Below, piece by piece: positions 1 through 8,400 of a stretch of 64,000 nt of DNA. The stretch comes from 630D-37 sp037478835 (GTDB lineage: Bacteria > Chloroflexota > Anaerolineae > Anaerolineales > Villigracilaceae): the NCBI GenBank assembly GCA_037478835.1, contig JBBFLV010000008.1, positions 62,001 to 126,000 of the forward strand, written 5' to 3'. The notes beneath the pieces were generated by a model that ran no database searches, had not been told where the DNA came from, and worked only from the letters and a program-made list of their open reading frames with translations. The translations under genes were made by a program, and so were the position numbers. Every line of letters starts with the position of its first letter. Positions within the stretch are counted from its first letter, which is position 1.

Positions 1-709
1 AGGTCTCCATCGCCCGGAAGGTGGCGGCGCGGCGCAGGCGACCCATCTGGGTCAACTCGTTGACTGCCAGGACGGTTACCAGCGAGGAATCTTTGAGGCA
101 GGCGATGAAATCATTCCCCAAGGGCGGTAGCACGCGGCGAATGGCTTGTGGCAGGATGACAAAGCGCATGGCCTGGAAGTAGTTCATCCCCAGCGATTTG
201 GCCGCTTCCATCTGCCCTTTGCTGATCGATTGAATGCCGGCGCGGAAGACCTCGGCCTCAAAAGCGCCATACCCCAGTGCCAGTGCCACAATGGCGCGCC
301 ATTCCATTGAAACGGCACGGATATCGAATTCGGTGTAGCCCATATTGTGGATGATATCGACCAGAAACGGCACCAGGGCGAAAGCAATGTAGAGGATGAG
401 CACCATCATCGGAACGCCGCGGATGGTCTCTACATAGAGGGTGGAGAGGTGGTAAAGGATGGGATTTTTGGAAGTGCGCGCCAGTCCGACGATCAGGCCG
501 ATCACTGTGGCAATGGCGTAGGAGAGAAACGTAATGCGCAGCGTGGTTTGTAGACCTTGTGTCAGGTAGAGAAATGTCTCACGATAGTTCGTATCGGCCA
601 GGATGAGATAGAGCAACGCCAACCCGCCGCTGAACAGGATGATGATCCACCACGGCCATTTGCTAATGGAAAGGATTTTTGCCGAAGAGCGGCCGATCTC
701 TGCCTGCAT
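1..709 (-). CDS. Amino-acid ABC transporter permease (HisM/GlnP type), partial
   Basis: Membrane subunit of a polar-amino-acid importer; the 3' end lies outside the window, leaving 236 residues. Hydrophobic segments fall near residues 20-37, 58-78, 100-120 and 138-150. The cytoplasmic EAA loop that docks the ATPase is clear (EAAKSLGMNYFQA from residue 168, then LPQAIRRVLPP), and the pattern is typical of the His/Glu/Gln/Arg permease family. Two ATGs lie in tandem (712 and 709). GGAGG at 715-719 is only 2 nt from the first but 5 nt from the second, so 709 is chosen. It lies downstream of the tandem binding-protein gene on the same strand, separated by a stem-loop. The substrate is probably an amino acid but is not further determinable. 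Confidence 0.93.
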   Translation of the reverse strand, partial: MQAEIGRSSAKILSISKWPWWIIILFSGGLALLYLILADTNYRETFLYLTQGLQTTLRITFLSYAIATVIGLIVGLARTSKNPILYHLSTLYVETIRGVPMMVLILYIAFALVPFLVDIIHNMGYTEFDIRAVSMEWRAIVALALGYGAFEAEVFRAGIQSISKGQMEAAKSLGMNYFQAMRFVILPQAIRRVLPPLGNDFIACLKDSSLVTVLAVNELTQMGRLRRAATFRAMET

Positions 710-735
710 CATTTCCTCCGAGGTATTGAAGTAAA

Positions 736-761
736 GGGGATGGAGTATAGGCTCCATCCCC
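736..761 (-). terminator. Intergenic stem-loop between binding-protein and permease genes
   Basis: A perfect 10-bp stem (GGGGATGGAG / CTCCATCCCC) with a 6-nt loop is followed on the minus strand by TTTAC. It sits between an abundant binding-protein gene and its permease. Such hairpins usually stabilise the upstream mRNA or terminate partially, which makes binding protein in excess of membrane subunit. The T-run is short, so partial rather than complete termination is inferred. Confidence 0.6.
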
Positions 762-783
762 TCTTTGGTGCATTAGAAAGCTT

Positions 784-2364
784 TTACTTGCTGACCAGGC
801 CCCATTTTTCGTTGAGCGCCTGCAGCGTGCCGTCCAGCGTCATGGAGGCCAGTGCCAGATTGACCGGCTCGATCAGATCGCTGTCGGGCGGGAAGACGAA
901 GGCCAGCGGCTCATCGGACGTGATCTGCCCACCGATCTTGATCTTGCCCTCGTTTTCTTTCATGTAACCCAACGCAGTGACGTTGTCAATGACCACAACG
1001 TCTACGTCGCCCGAAATCAGCGCCAGGATGGCGGCGCCGAAGTCCTCAAAAGACTGGACGCGCTCTTCGCCGAAGACTTCTTTGGCGACGATCTCGTTGG
1101 TCGTCTGGATTTGGGTCGCGATCTTGGCGTTGGCATCGGCTTTGAAGTCTTCCAGCGTGCGGGTCTCATCGGCGCGGACCAGGATCACCTGACCGACGTA
1201 CACGTAGGGGATCGAGAAGTCCACGGTCTGGTCGCGTTCTTCGGTGTAGGTGACACCATCGGCGAGCATGTCATATTCGCCGGCGGCCATGGCGGGGAAG
1301 ATGCCATCCCAGGCGGCCTGTTTGAATTCGGGCACGCAGTTCAGGCGCTTGCAGATCTCGGTGACGGTCTCGTAATCCCAACCGCCGGGTTGCTGGGTGG
1401 CTTCGTCAATGAAGTTGAACGGCGGATAGGCGTTCTCCACCGCTACCGTGATCGTGCGTCCGCCCAGATCGGGCAGCGAGACCAGACCCCATTTCAGGTT
1501 GAGCACGTAGAGCGTGCCATCGCGCTTCATGGATTCCAGCGCCTTGTTGACCGGCTCGATCAGATCGCTGCCGGGCGGGAAGACGAAGGCCAGCGGCTCG
1601 TTGGAGCTGATCTGCCCCCCGATCTTGATCTTGCTCTCGTTTTCTTTCATGTAACCCAATGCCGTGACGTTATCAATGACCACAACGTCCACGTCGCCCG
1701 AGATCAGCGCCAGGATGGCGGCGCCGAAGTCCTCGAAGGATTGGACGCGCTCTTCGCCGAAGACTTCTTTGGCAACGATTTCGTTGGTCGTCTGGATTTG
1801 GGTCGCGATCTTGGCATTGGCATCGGCTTTGAAGTCTTCCAGCGTGCGGGTCTCATCGGCGCGGACCAGGATCACCTGACCGACGTACACGTAGGGGATC
1901 GAGAAGTCCACGGTCTGGTCGCGTTCTTCGGTGTAGGTGACACCATCGGCGAGCATGTCATATTCGCCGGCGGCCATGGCGGGGAAGATGCCATCCCAGG
2001 CGGCCTGTTTGAATTCGGGCACGCAGTTCAGGCGCTTGCAGATCTCGGTGACGGTCTCGTAATCCCAACCGCCGGGTTGCTGGGTGGCTTCGTCAATGAA
2101 GTTGAACGGCGGATAGGCGTTCTCCACCGCTACCGTAATCTTGCGACCACCCAGATCGGGCAAACCGCCGGTCGGCGCCGGGGTAGGCGCTTCGGTGGGT
2201 GCTTCAGTAGCCGGCGGTTGAGTCGCCGGTGCTTGGGTGGCCGGGGCCGGCGGCTGCGTTGCCGGCGCCTGAGTGGCCGGGGCCGGCGTCTTTGGCGCGC
2301 AGGCGGCCAGCAGCATACCGGCTAGAACCAGGATGCTCAGAAAGATAAAAACCTTCTTTTGCAT
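784..2364 (-). CDS. Tandem-domain amino-acid-binding lipoprotein (two SBP family 3 domains)
   Basis: Extracytoplasmic solute-binding protein of the adjacent importer. Residues 1-22 are a lipoprotein signal peptide (LLAAC lipobox, Cys22). Residues 23-67 are a Pro/Ala/Thr-rich linker. Two complete SBP family 3 (GlnH/HisJ-like) domains follow, about residues 68-296 and 297-526. Both show the start ITVAVENAYPPFNFID and the core GEYDMLADGVTYTEERD. The two domains are nearly identical except near their C-terminal helix (ESMKRDGTLYVLNLKWG against ASMTLDGTLQALNEKWG). Ordinary members have one such domain of about 230 residues. A TTGCCA-17-TATTCT promoter and a GAAAGGAG ribosome site precede the ATG. 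The near-identity points to recent duplication; an assembly artefact is possible but the copies do differ. Confidence 0.93.
   Translation of the reverse strand: MQKKVFIFLSILVLAGMLLAACAPKTPAPATQAPATQPPAPATQAPATQPPATEAPTEAPTPAPTGGLPDLGGRKITVAVENAYPPFNFIDEATQQPGGWDYETVTEICKRLNCVPEFKQAAWDGIFPAMAAGEYDMLADGVTYTEERDQTVDFSIPYVYVGQVILVRADETRTLEDFKADANAKIATQIQTTNEIVAKEVFGEERVQSFEDFGAAILALISGDVDVVVIDNVTALGYMKENESKIKIGGQISSNEPLAFVFPPGSDLIEPVNKALESMKRDGTLYVLNLKWGLVSLPDLGGRTITVAVENAYPPFNFIDEATQQPGGWDYETVTEICKRLNCVPEFKQAAWDGIFPAMAAGEYDMLADGVTYTEERDQTVDFSIPYVYVGQVILVRADETRTLEDFKADANAKIATQIQTTNEIVAKEVFGEERVQSFEDFGAAILALISGDVDVVVIDNVTALGYMKENEGKIKIGGQITSDEPLAFVFPPDSDLIEPVNLALASMTLDGTLQALNEKWGLVSK
790..2163 (-). 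repeat. In-frame tandem duplication, 687-bp unit
   Basis: Two adjacent 687-bp units (about 1477-2163 and 790-1476) each encode one binding domain. The offset is exactly 229 codons. Long stretches are identical between units, with scattered silent changes and a cluster of amino-acid changes at the C-terminal end of the unit. Confidence 0.9.
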
Positions 2365-2416
2365 GTCTCTTCTCCTTTCTTGTGGATTTTGCTCTCACGG
2401 ACTCGTGATGGGCTAA

Positions 2417-2445
2417 AGAATAGCGCAAAAGCGGAAAATTGGCAA
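2417..2445 (-). promoter_or_regulatory. Sigma-70-type promoter of the tandem SBP gene
   Basis: On the minus strand, TTGCCA (2440-2445) is followed after 17 nt by TATTCT (2417-2422), giving a transcription start near 2410 and a leader of about 45 nt. Match by eye only. Confidence 0.6.
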
Positions 2446-2496
2446 GGTTGAACTTGCTGCCAAGGGTGCGGGGCGGATGGGACGGATGTTCTGGAA

Positions 2497-2520
2497 GGGA
2501 CCGTGGACGATGGACGGTTG
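2497..2520. repeat. Heptanucleotide tandem repeat (short copy)
   Basis: About three degenerate 7-bp units (GGGACCG TGGACGA TGGACGG). This is one of the dispersed YSGTCYA-type arrays seen between transcription units in this window. Confidence 0.6.
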
Positions 2521-2566
2521 GCCGCGGAAGAGCTGCAGAGAGTGTTTGACGATTGTGGGAATACGG

Positions 2567-3481
2567 TTATCTCGCGGCGTATTGGACCGGCGCCTCGCTC
2601 AGCCCGCGCTGGACGAAACGGCTGAGGGCTTCTCCGGCGGCGATTTCGGCGGCGCCGCTTTCGGCAGGTAGCGGCCAGCGGAAGGCTTCATACAGCCGCC
2701 AGCGGTGCACCTCGAAGGCCGATTGCACCAGGTCGGCAAAGGGCAGGGCGGCCTGTAGGATCAGCTGCCAGGCGATCCACATCCAGGCCAGGGCAATGAC
2801 CCAGGCCCACGGCCAGACAAACGTCCAGAGCAGGAAGAGTGCGCCCCAGCCGAAGGCCTGCACCAGGCGGTCGAGTCGGGATCGGGCGGCGGAAAGGTCG
2901 CTGCGGACGTTTTCGGGCAGGAGCAGCCACAGGCGCGGCCAGAGCAGCACCGCGTCCAGCCCGAAGCGTTGACGCGGGCGCGTCTCGGCGGCGCGCAGGA
3001 TGTCGCCCAGGCGGGTGGGCAGGATGTCTTCGGCATCGCGTGGCGTGTAGAGCCGCCAGGCTTCCAGCCGCGCCAGTTGACGGGCCTCGGCCCAGGTCAG
3101 GCTACTTTCCCGCTTTTTGAGCAGCAGCGCACTCAGACGGTTGCGCTGCTCATCGAAGCGTTTGCGCCGCCAGGTTGCCAGCCATGCGGCTACCTGCGCC
3201 AGCGGCCCCGGCCAGTAGCCCTCCAGCCAGCGCAGCAGATGCGGGCTGAGCGTTTCCATCAGGCGATCGGAAGCGCCCAGCACGAGCAGCGCACCGAGCA
3301 GCAGCCCCGTTTGGGTGACCAGCGGCAGGGCACTGAGTTCATCCCACAGGGCAGGCAGGCGCTCAGGGGTGATCCAGAATAGCAGCCCGCCGCCCCAGAA
3401 CAGGAAGGCCGGACCGAAGAGCCGTTCCTGCCACTTCTCCGAAAGTCCCTGCCCGACGCTTTCCAGAAAGGAGGTCAACAT
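2567..3481 (-). CDS. Hypothetical membrane protein of the CHAT locus
   Basis: A 304-residue protein I do not recognise. Hydrophobic segments lie near residues 23-37 and 54-69, with a Trp-rich stretch near 215-245 (LLWTFVWPWAW and onward). A basic, charged middle region (about 105-150) is probably cytoplasmic. GGAGGG overlapping the stop of the upstream zinc-motif gene serves as ribosome site, with only 3 nt between stop and ATG, so the two are almost certainly co-translated. Its place at the end of a CpXC-TPR-CHAT gene set suggests a membrane effector or anchor for that system. This is inferred from position only. Confidence 0.7.
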   Translation of the reverse strand: MLTSFLESVGQGLSEKWQERLFGPAFLFWGGGLLFWITPERLPALWDELSALPLVTQTGLLLGALLVLGASDRLMETLSPHLLRWLEGYWPGPLAQVAAWLATWRRKRFDEQRNRLSALLLKKRESSLTWAEARQLARLEAWRLYTPRDAEDILPTRLGDILRAAETRPRQRFGLDAVLLWPRLWLLLPENVRSDLSAARSRLDRLVQAFGWGALFLLWTFVWPWAWVIALAWMWIAWQLILQAALPFADLVQSAFEVHRWRLYEAFRWPLPAESGAAEIAAGEALSRFVQRGLSEAPVQYAAR

Positions 3482-3484
3482 GGC

Positions 3485-3877
3485 TCAGCCCTCCGCTTCT
3501 TCTGCCGGGACCAGCGGGAGTTTGTGCCGCGGACAATCCGGCGGCCTCTCGCCCGCTTCGGCGGAGATGTAGCGATGGTCGCAGCCTTCGAACGGGCAGA
3601 CGAAAATCTGGCCGGGGGTGCTGCTGATTTCCCCTCCCAGCCCGCTGTAGCCGCCTGCCAGTGTGCTTTCACTCCTTTCTTCGCCGGCCAGCAGGGCGCG
3701 CAGGGCAATGCGGTTGGCCTCTTCGCGGGTGATCAGATCGAGCATCTGCAGGTGGGTGTCTTGGCCGCTTTTGGCCTGCTCCAGCAGGGTTTCGACTTGC
3801 TTGCGGGTGGCTTTATCGAGCATAGGGAGCAGGGTACGGGCGGCGGTGTAAATTTGTTCGGGGGTGTATTTGGGCAT
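3485..3877 (-). CDS. Small protein with C-terminal Cys/His zinc-like motif
   Basis: A 131-residue protein. The N-terminal half is helical and charged (residues 5-65, EQIYTAARTLLPMLDKATRK). The C-terminal part carries a probable metal site: Cys94-x4-Cys99, His101, Cys115-x2-His118. The reading frame stays open to 4075, but the ATG at 3877 has a strong AGGAGG 5 nt upstream. The longer version would run through REP palindromes, so the short start is chosen. It sits between the RAYT and the membrane protein, all on the minus strand. Function is unknown; an adaptor for the CHAT protein is a guess from context. Confidence 0.75.
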   Translation of the reverse strand: MPKYTPEQIYTAARTLLPMLDKATRKQVETLLEQAKSGQDTHLQMLDLITREEANRIALRALLAGEERSESTLAGGYSGLGGEISSTPGQIFVCPFEGCDHRYISAEAGERPPDCPRHKLPLVPAEEAEG

Positions 3878-3890
3878 TGGATCCTCCTGC

Positions 3891-3984
3891 GCAAATGCTG
3901 GCATTTGCGCTACAAAATGCTCGCGTTTCTCTGAGCAAATGCAAGCATTTGCTCTACTGATTCTAGGCAAACGCTTGCGTTTGT
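3891..3984. repeat. REP-like palindromes downstream of the RAYT gene
   Basis: Palindromic units such as GCAAATGCTGGCATTTGC followed by GCTAC (from 3891), GAGCAAATGCAAGCATTTGC followed by TCTAC (3934-3956) and GCAAACGCTTGCGTTTG (3967-3983). Read on the other strand, each CTAC becomes a 5' GTAG tag before the palindrome. This tag is the hallmark of REP elements recognised by RAYT transposases. Confidence 0.85.
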
Positions 3985-3995
3985 CCACATTTGTG

Positions 3996-4640
3996 TTACA
4001 AATCTTGGTTAATGTACAAATAAGGCCAGGCTTGCCAATCTTCCACCAGGCCGGCCTGGACAGGGTTGTTGACAATGTACTCTAAAATGCGTTGGAATTC
4101 CCGTGCGTTGCGCACTACATGGTCGTAACTTTCATGCTGCCAGAAAGCGCCGCGTTGTCCCAGCAGACGGTTGCAAAGCATGCCGCTTTTGGATTTGAGC
4201 AGGCGAATGGCCAGGTTGAGTGCGGTGTAAGCCTTACCGTCGCGCCGTGGCGGAGGGTCCGGAATGCCTTGCTGATCCAATAACAGGTGAACGTGATTGG
4301 GCATAATGCAAAAGGCGTGGAGATGGTAGTGAGCCGGTTCCAGTTCGCGAATGCAATCCATTACCAGGCGGGCATATTGTGGCTGATTTAGCCAACGTGG
4401 GCCATAGATGGTTTTATCTAGGAGCGCATCCAGGCGGGCAAAATAGGTTTCCTGTGCCTGACGCAGGGCTTCCTGAAGGGTTTGACCCCGCAAGCTGCGC
4501 TTGAGATGGAGCCGTTCGCTTTCGTATTCTTCCTGTGCCCGCTGTAAGACTTCCATCGGCAGACTGCCGGCCAACCGAAAGGTGACGAAGTAGGTGGCGT
4601 TCGGTACGTGGTAGTGGGGTAAGTTGCGGCGGAAGAACAT
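3996..4640 (-). CDS. REP-associated tyrosine transposase (RAYT, Y1_Tnp/HUH)
   Basis: A 214-residue single-strand DNA transposase-like protein of the IS200/IS605-related RAYT group, which binds and nicks REP palindromes. It has the family N-terminus (FRRNLPHYHVPNATYFVTFR), the HUH metal motif MPNHVHLL (His116, His118) and the catalytic tyrosine in ESYDHVV (Tyr172). The C-terminal YIVNNPVQAGLV stretch is also typical. Length is normal for the family and no frameshift is seen, so the gene may be functional. REP palindromes flank it on both sides (3891-3984 and 4650-4740), and further arrays lie at 8511-8624 and 56312-56355. It separates the CHAT gene from its two likely partners. Confidence 0.93.
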   Translation of the reverse strand: MFFRRNLPHYHVPNATYFVTFRLAGSLPMEVLQRAQEEYESERLHLKRSLRGQTLQEALRQAQETYFARLDALLDKTIYGPRWLNQPQYARLVMDCIRELEPAHYHLHAFCIMPNHVHLLLDQQGIPDPPPRRDGKAYTALNLAIRLLKSKSGMLCNRLLGQRGAFWQHESYDHVVRNAREFQRILEYIVNNPVQAGLVEDWQAWPYLYINQDL

Positions 4641-4649
4641 GCTCTAATT

Positions 4650-4740
4650 GTAGGACAAACGCTTGCGTTTGTCCATAAGCCGAGCATTTGCGCTACAAGA
4701 TGCTCGTGTTTGTCTATGAGCAAATGCAAGCATTTGCTCT
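4650..4740. repeat. REP-like palindromes upstream of the RAYT gene
   Basis: Starts with GTAG at 4650 directly before the palindrome GGACAAACGCTTGCGTTTGTCC (4653-4674; the last two bases are outer pairs). It continues with a partial unit ending GCTAC and a full GAGCAAATGCAAGCATTTGC unit (4718-4737) followed by TCTAC. Units occur in opposite orientations, as in bacterial interspersed mosaic elements. Confidence 0.85.
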
Positions 4741-4746
4741 ACAAGG

Positions 4747-5430
4747 TTACAGTCCGGTAAACGTAAACGCGGCCCAGTAGAAGGGATGAGAGAACTTTTC
4801 AACGCGCAAGCGTTGCTGGGCGCGGCGCAGGGCCTGCGGCGGGGTGAGGCCGTTGGTGCGCCACTCCTCGAAGAAGATGCTCATCAGGATGGCGGTGCTG
4901 GATTCGGCGACGCTCCAAAGCGAGCCGATCACGCCCGGCACCCCGGCCTGCATCAGTCCCGAGGGCAGGGAGACGACTTCGTCCATCGTTTTCAGGTCGG
5001 ATGGGACGCCGGTCTCGCAGGCAGCAAGCACGGCCAGGCGGGTGTTTTGGCTGCGCAGGTCGAAGATCTCGGCCAGGGTGAGCCGGGCTTCTTCGGGAGC
5101 ATCGCCAGGGGCAACCGCCATCTCCAGTCCGGAGGCCGGCGGGTTTGCAAAGTCCGCTACGCCGTGGGTGAAAAAGAAGAGCACGTTGTACTCGCCGAAA
5201 GCCTGGCGGACGGCGGCTTTGCGCGCCTCGTTCATGAGCAGGGCTTTGCGCTTTTCAGGCGGGAAGGTCTCCAGCGCGGCGCGCACGGCTTGATCGGCGA
5301 GTTGGAAGCGTTTATCGGGGTAACGCACTGCCAGTAGCGAATTGGACGGGCGTTGAGCGGCCGCACGGGCGTGATAGAGCGCCTGGGCGCTGGGGGCGTA
5401 GGTGAAGGTGTAGTGGTCGAGGGCGTAGGT
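4747..5430 (-). CDS. CHAT protease domain, C-terminal part (frame-shifted from the upstream ORF)
   Basis: Continuation of the CpXC-TPR-CHAT protein in another reading frame. It encodes 227 residues starting at TYALDHYTFTYAPSAQALYH. The CHAT (caspase-like) catalytic dyad is present here: His in FFFTHGVADF (codon at 5164-5166) and Cys in LAACETG (codon at 5017-5019). The domain ends with the typical HPFYWAAFTFTG. There is no independent ribosome site; the first usable start is a GTG at 5328 inside the domain, so this is not a free-standing gene. The break coincides with three heptamer repeats. Removing 14 bp (two heptamers) would rejoin the frames. Without rejoining, the protein lacks its catalytic residues. 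Confidence 0.8.
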   Translation of the reverse strand, partial: TYALDHYTFTYAPSAQALYHARAAAQRPSNSLLAVRYPDKRFQLADQAVRAALETFPPEKRKALLMNEARKAAVRQAFGEYNVLFFFTHGVADFANPPASGLEMAVAPGDAPEEARLTLAEIFDLRSQNTRLAVLAACETGVPSDLKTMDEVVSLPSGLMQAGVPGVIGSLWSVAESSTAILMSIFFEEWRTNGLTPPQALRRAQQRLRVEKFSHPFYWAAFTFTGL

Positions 5431-8400
5431 GGACGATGGACGGTGGACGGCAGGCGGGCGGCGTGGAGGGGGAGCAGGCCGAGGCGGCCAGCGGGGATCA
5501 GGCGCACCGGCGCGTCCTTGGGGTGGCCGCTGGCCTGAAGTTTCTCGACCAGCGGGGCCATCACCGTCTCGCCGAGCCAGACCAGCATGCTTTCCAGTGC
5601 ATCGAACCAGGCAGCGCGGGTGGATTTGTTGTAGGAATCAGCGCGCCAGTCGAAGTAGGCATCGAGATAGTTGTTTGCCTGTTCGCGCAGGGCTTGCTCG
5701 GTCAGGGCGGGCAGTTCGACCATCTGCACATCCTTTGCACTCACGATCAAGGCAAAACCGCCGAAGTCGGTGGCGGCCAGGTAGACCAGAGGAGCATCGG
5801 CAGCGACCTGTTGCACCTGATTGAAATCCGTTTCGGGCATAAAGTCCAGAGCGTACTGCCGAACCTGTACGATGGCTTCCTGGAGCCGCTGCCGGGCCGT
5901 GCGGATGAGGTCGCTGAGTGTGACAAAATCCCGCTTGCCGGGTGTGCTTTCCGGTAAATGAGCCTCGGCTAGCAGATCGCGGAGCCTGGCCCTTTGGGTG
6001 TCAAAATCATCCCAGACCTGCTGCGGGACGGTGGGAGGCTTCTCTGTTTCTAAGGCCAGCGCCTCGGCCAGCCAGCGGGCGCGGTAACGTTCCAGCGCAA
6101 TCACGGCCTCCTGTGAGGCGTCATTTTGAAGCAGGGCATAGGCCAGGCGGGAGGGGATGACCTGAACCTCGGCCAACTCGGCGCGGCGGGAGTCGGGGGT
6201 GGCAGCGATCTGATAGAGCAATTCCCCGGCTTCCAGGCTGCTTTGGTAGGCCTGGATCGCCTCTTTCCAGCGACGTAATTCAAGATAAATATGTCCCAAA
6301 GCCTGCTGAACCCGGCGGTGGTCAGCGGGGAAGGTTCCCAGCCGGAACACCTCCAGCGCCTGCTGACAGGCGGCGATGGCCTGCTCGAGGTTCTCGGCCC
6401 GCTCGCCGCGGATGCGTTTGCGGTAGGCGTTCGCCAGGTTGTTCATGGTTTCGGCCCACTCGACCGGCATGGCCTGGCGGGTGAACACCTCCAGCGCCTG
6501 CTGATAGGCGGCGATGGCCTGCTCGAGGTTCTCGGCCCGCTCGCCGCGGATGCGGTTGCGGTAGGCGTTCGCCAGGTTGTGCATGGTTTGGGCCCACTCG
6601 AGCGGCATGGCCTGACGGGTGAACACCTCCAGCGCCTGCTGATAGGCGGCGATGGCCTGCTCGAGGTTCTCGGCCCGCTCGCCGCGGATGCGGGAGTAGT
6701 AGGCGGTCGCCAGGTTGTTCATGGTTTGGGCCCACTCGACCGGCATGGCCTGGCGGGTCCTCACCTCCAGCGCCTGCTGATAGGCGGCGATGGCCTGCTC
6801 GAGGTTCTCGGCCCGCTCGCCGCGGATGCGGTCTGAGTAGGCGTTCGCCAGGTTGTGCATGGTTTGGGCCCACTCGACCGGCATGGCCTGGCGGGTCCTC
6901 ACCTCCAGCGCCTGCTGATAGGCGGCGATGGCCTGCTCGAGGTTCTCGGCCCGCTCGCCGCGGATGCGGGAGTAGTAGGCGGTCGCCAGGTTGTTCATGG
7001 TTTGGGCCCACTCGACCGGCATGGCCTGGCGGGTCCTCACCTCCAGCGCCTGCTGATAGGCGGCGATGGCCTGCTCGAGGTTCTCGGCCCGCNNNNNNNN
7101 NNNNNNNNNNNNNNNNNNNNNNNNNNNNNNNNNNNNNNNNNNNNNNNNNNNNNNNNNNNNNNNNNNNNNNNNNNNNNNNNNNNNNNNNNNNNCCAGCGCC
7201 TGCTGATAGGCGGCGATGGCCTGCTCGAGGTTCTCGGCCCGCTCGCCTTGAGGATTCTGAAGCAGGCTGTTGCCTAGCTCTACTTGCAAAGCAGCCCAAA
7301 GAGCGGGGTTCTGCTCCCGTTTTACCTGACGCAACGCTTGCAGGCACAGGTTGACACGGTAGGGCATCTCCAGAATGCCCATCGGGCGGCTCAATTCCGT
7401 TAGAATGCGGCGTAGGTCGGCCTGGAATTCGGGCGGTACGGAGGGGCCGCCTCCAATCTCTTGGAAGGCCGCTTCGATCCCCACTTCGCGGCAGCGACGG
7501 AGCAGATTACGGTGTTGCTCAAAGAGCTGCCGGGCATTTTCATCTTGTTGGGCTTTGGCAGCCTGGATGAGTTGCTCCAGCAGGGCATCGGCTTCGTCGG
7601 TGAGCAGTTCGGGGTGCTGTTCCAGGATGCGGCGGGATTCATCCCAGGTTTTGGCCTGGATGAATGCAAAAAGAGTTTCCGTCAACCGTTCTTGCCATCT
7701 TTCGCCTTGTGATTGCTCCTGAAATGCCTGCTCGATCCCCACTTCGCGACAGCGACGGAGCAGATTACGGTGTTGCTCAAAGAGCTGCCGGGCATTTTCA
7801 TCTTGTTGGGCTTTGGCAGCCTGGATGAGTTGTTCCAGCAGGGCATCGGCTTCGTCGGTGAGCAGTTCAGGGGTGTTTTCAAGGATGGTGCGTTTCTGGT
7901 TCAGGTCTGGAACTTGCACAAAAGCAGAGAGCATGAGATGGAGAAATTGGGATGGGTCTTCGCGGCGCAGGCGTTCGAGTTCGCGTTGTTGTCGCTCGGC
8001 CAGTTCGCGCAGGGCGGCCTGCGGATCGGGGCTGAGCAGGGCGGGGAGCATTTCCCGCGGGACGCCCGGTATCCCCTGGGCTACCCATTCGTCCTGCCAG
8101 GCGTCGCCCAGGATTTGACGCAGGTGAGCGAGCAGTGCTTGGGCGTGCTGCTGGTTTTGTTGGGGAGTAGCGCGCCGGGCGAGGGAGAAGAGGATCTTCA
8201 CTTCTGGCCCCCTTGCCCCCGTCTGGGGGTCTACCAGGCGGAGCGGCTCTTTAGGGAAGAAGAGCAGGAGAGGAACATCGGCTTCGGCGGTGTGACCGCA
8301 ATGTGGGCAGGTGAGGGTGTGCAGCTCGCCGCGGCGCAGGCGGTCGAGCAGGTCGGGGCGTTCGGCGGCGTCGAGGATCAGCCAGAGTTCGGCGTGGAAG

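Noticed and set aside
1111..2325. 404-codon open frame antisense to the tandem binding protein
   Set aside because: It simply mirrors the duplication of the real gene; repeated sequence in it follows from the sense strand.
3485..4075. Longer form of the zinc-motif protein starting at 4075
   Set aside because: The extension would run through REP palindromes and part of the RAYT gene; the ATG at 3877 has a strong AGGAGG.
5400..5460. Programmed ribosomal frameshift in the CHAT gene
   Set aside because: No slippery heptamer of the X-XXY-YYZ type followed by a stem-loop was seen; repeat expansion explains the shift better.
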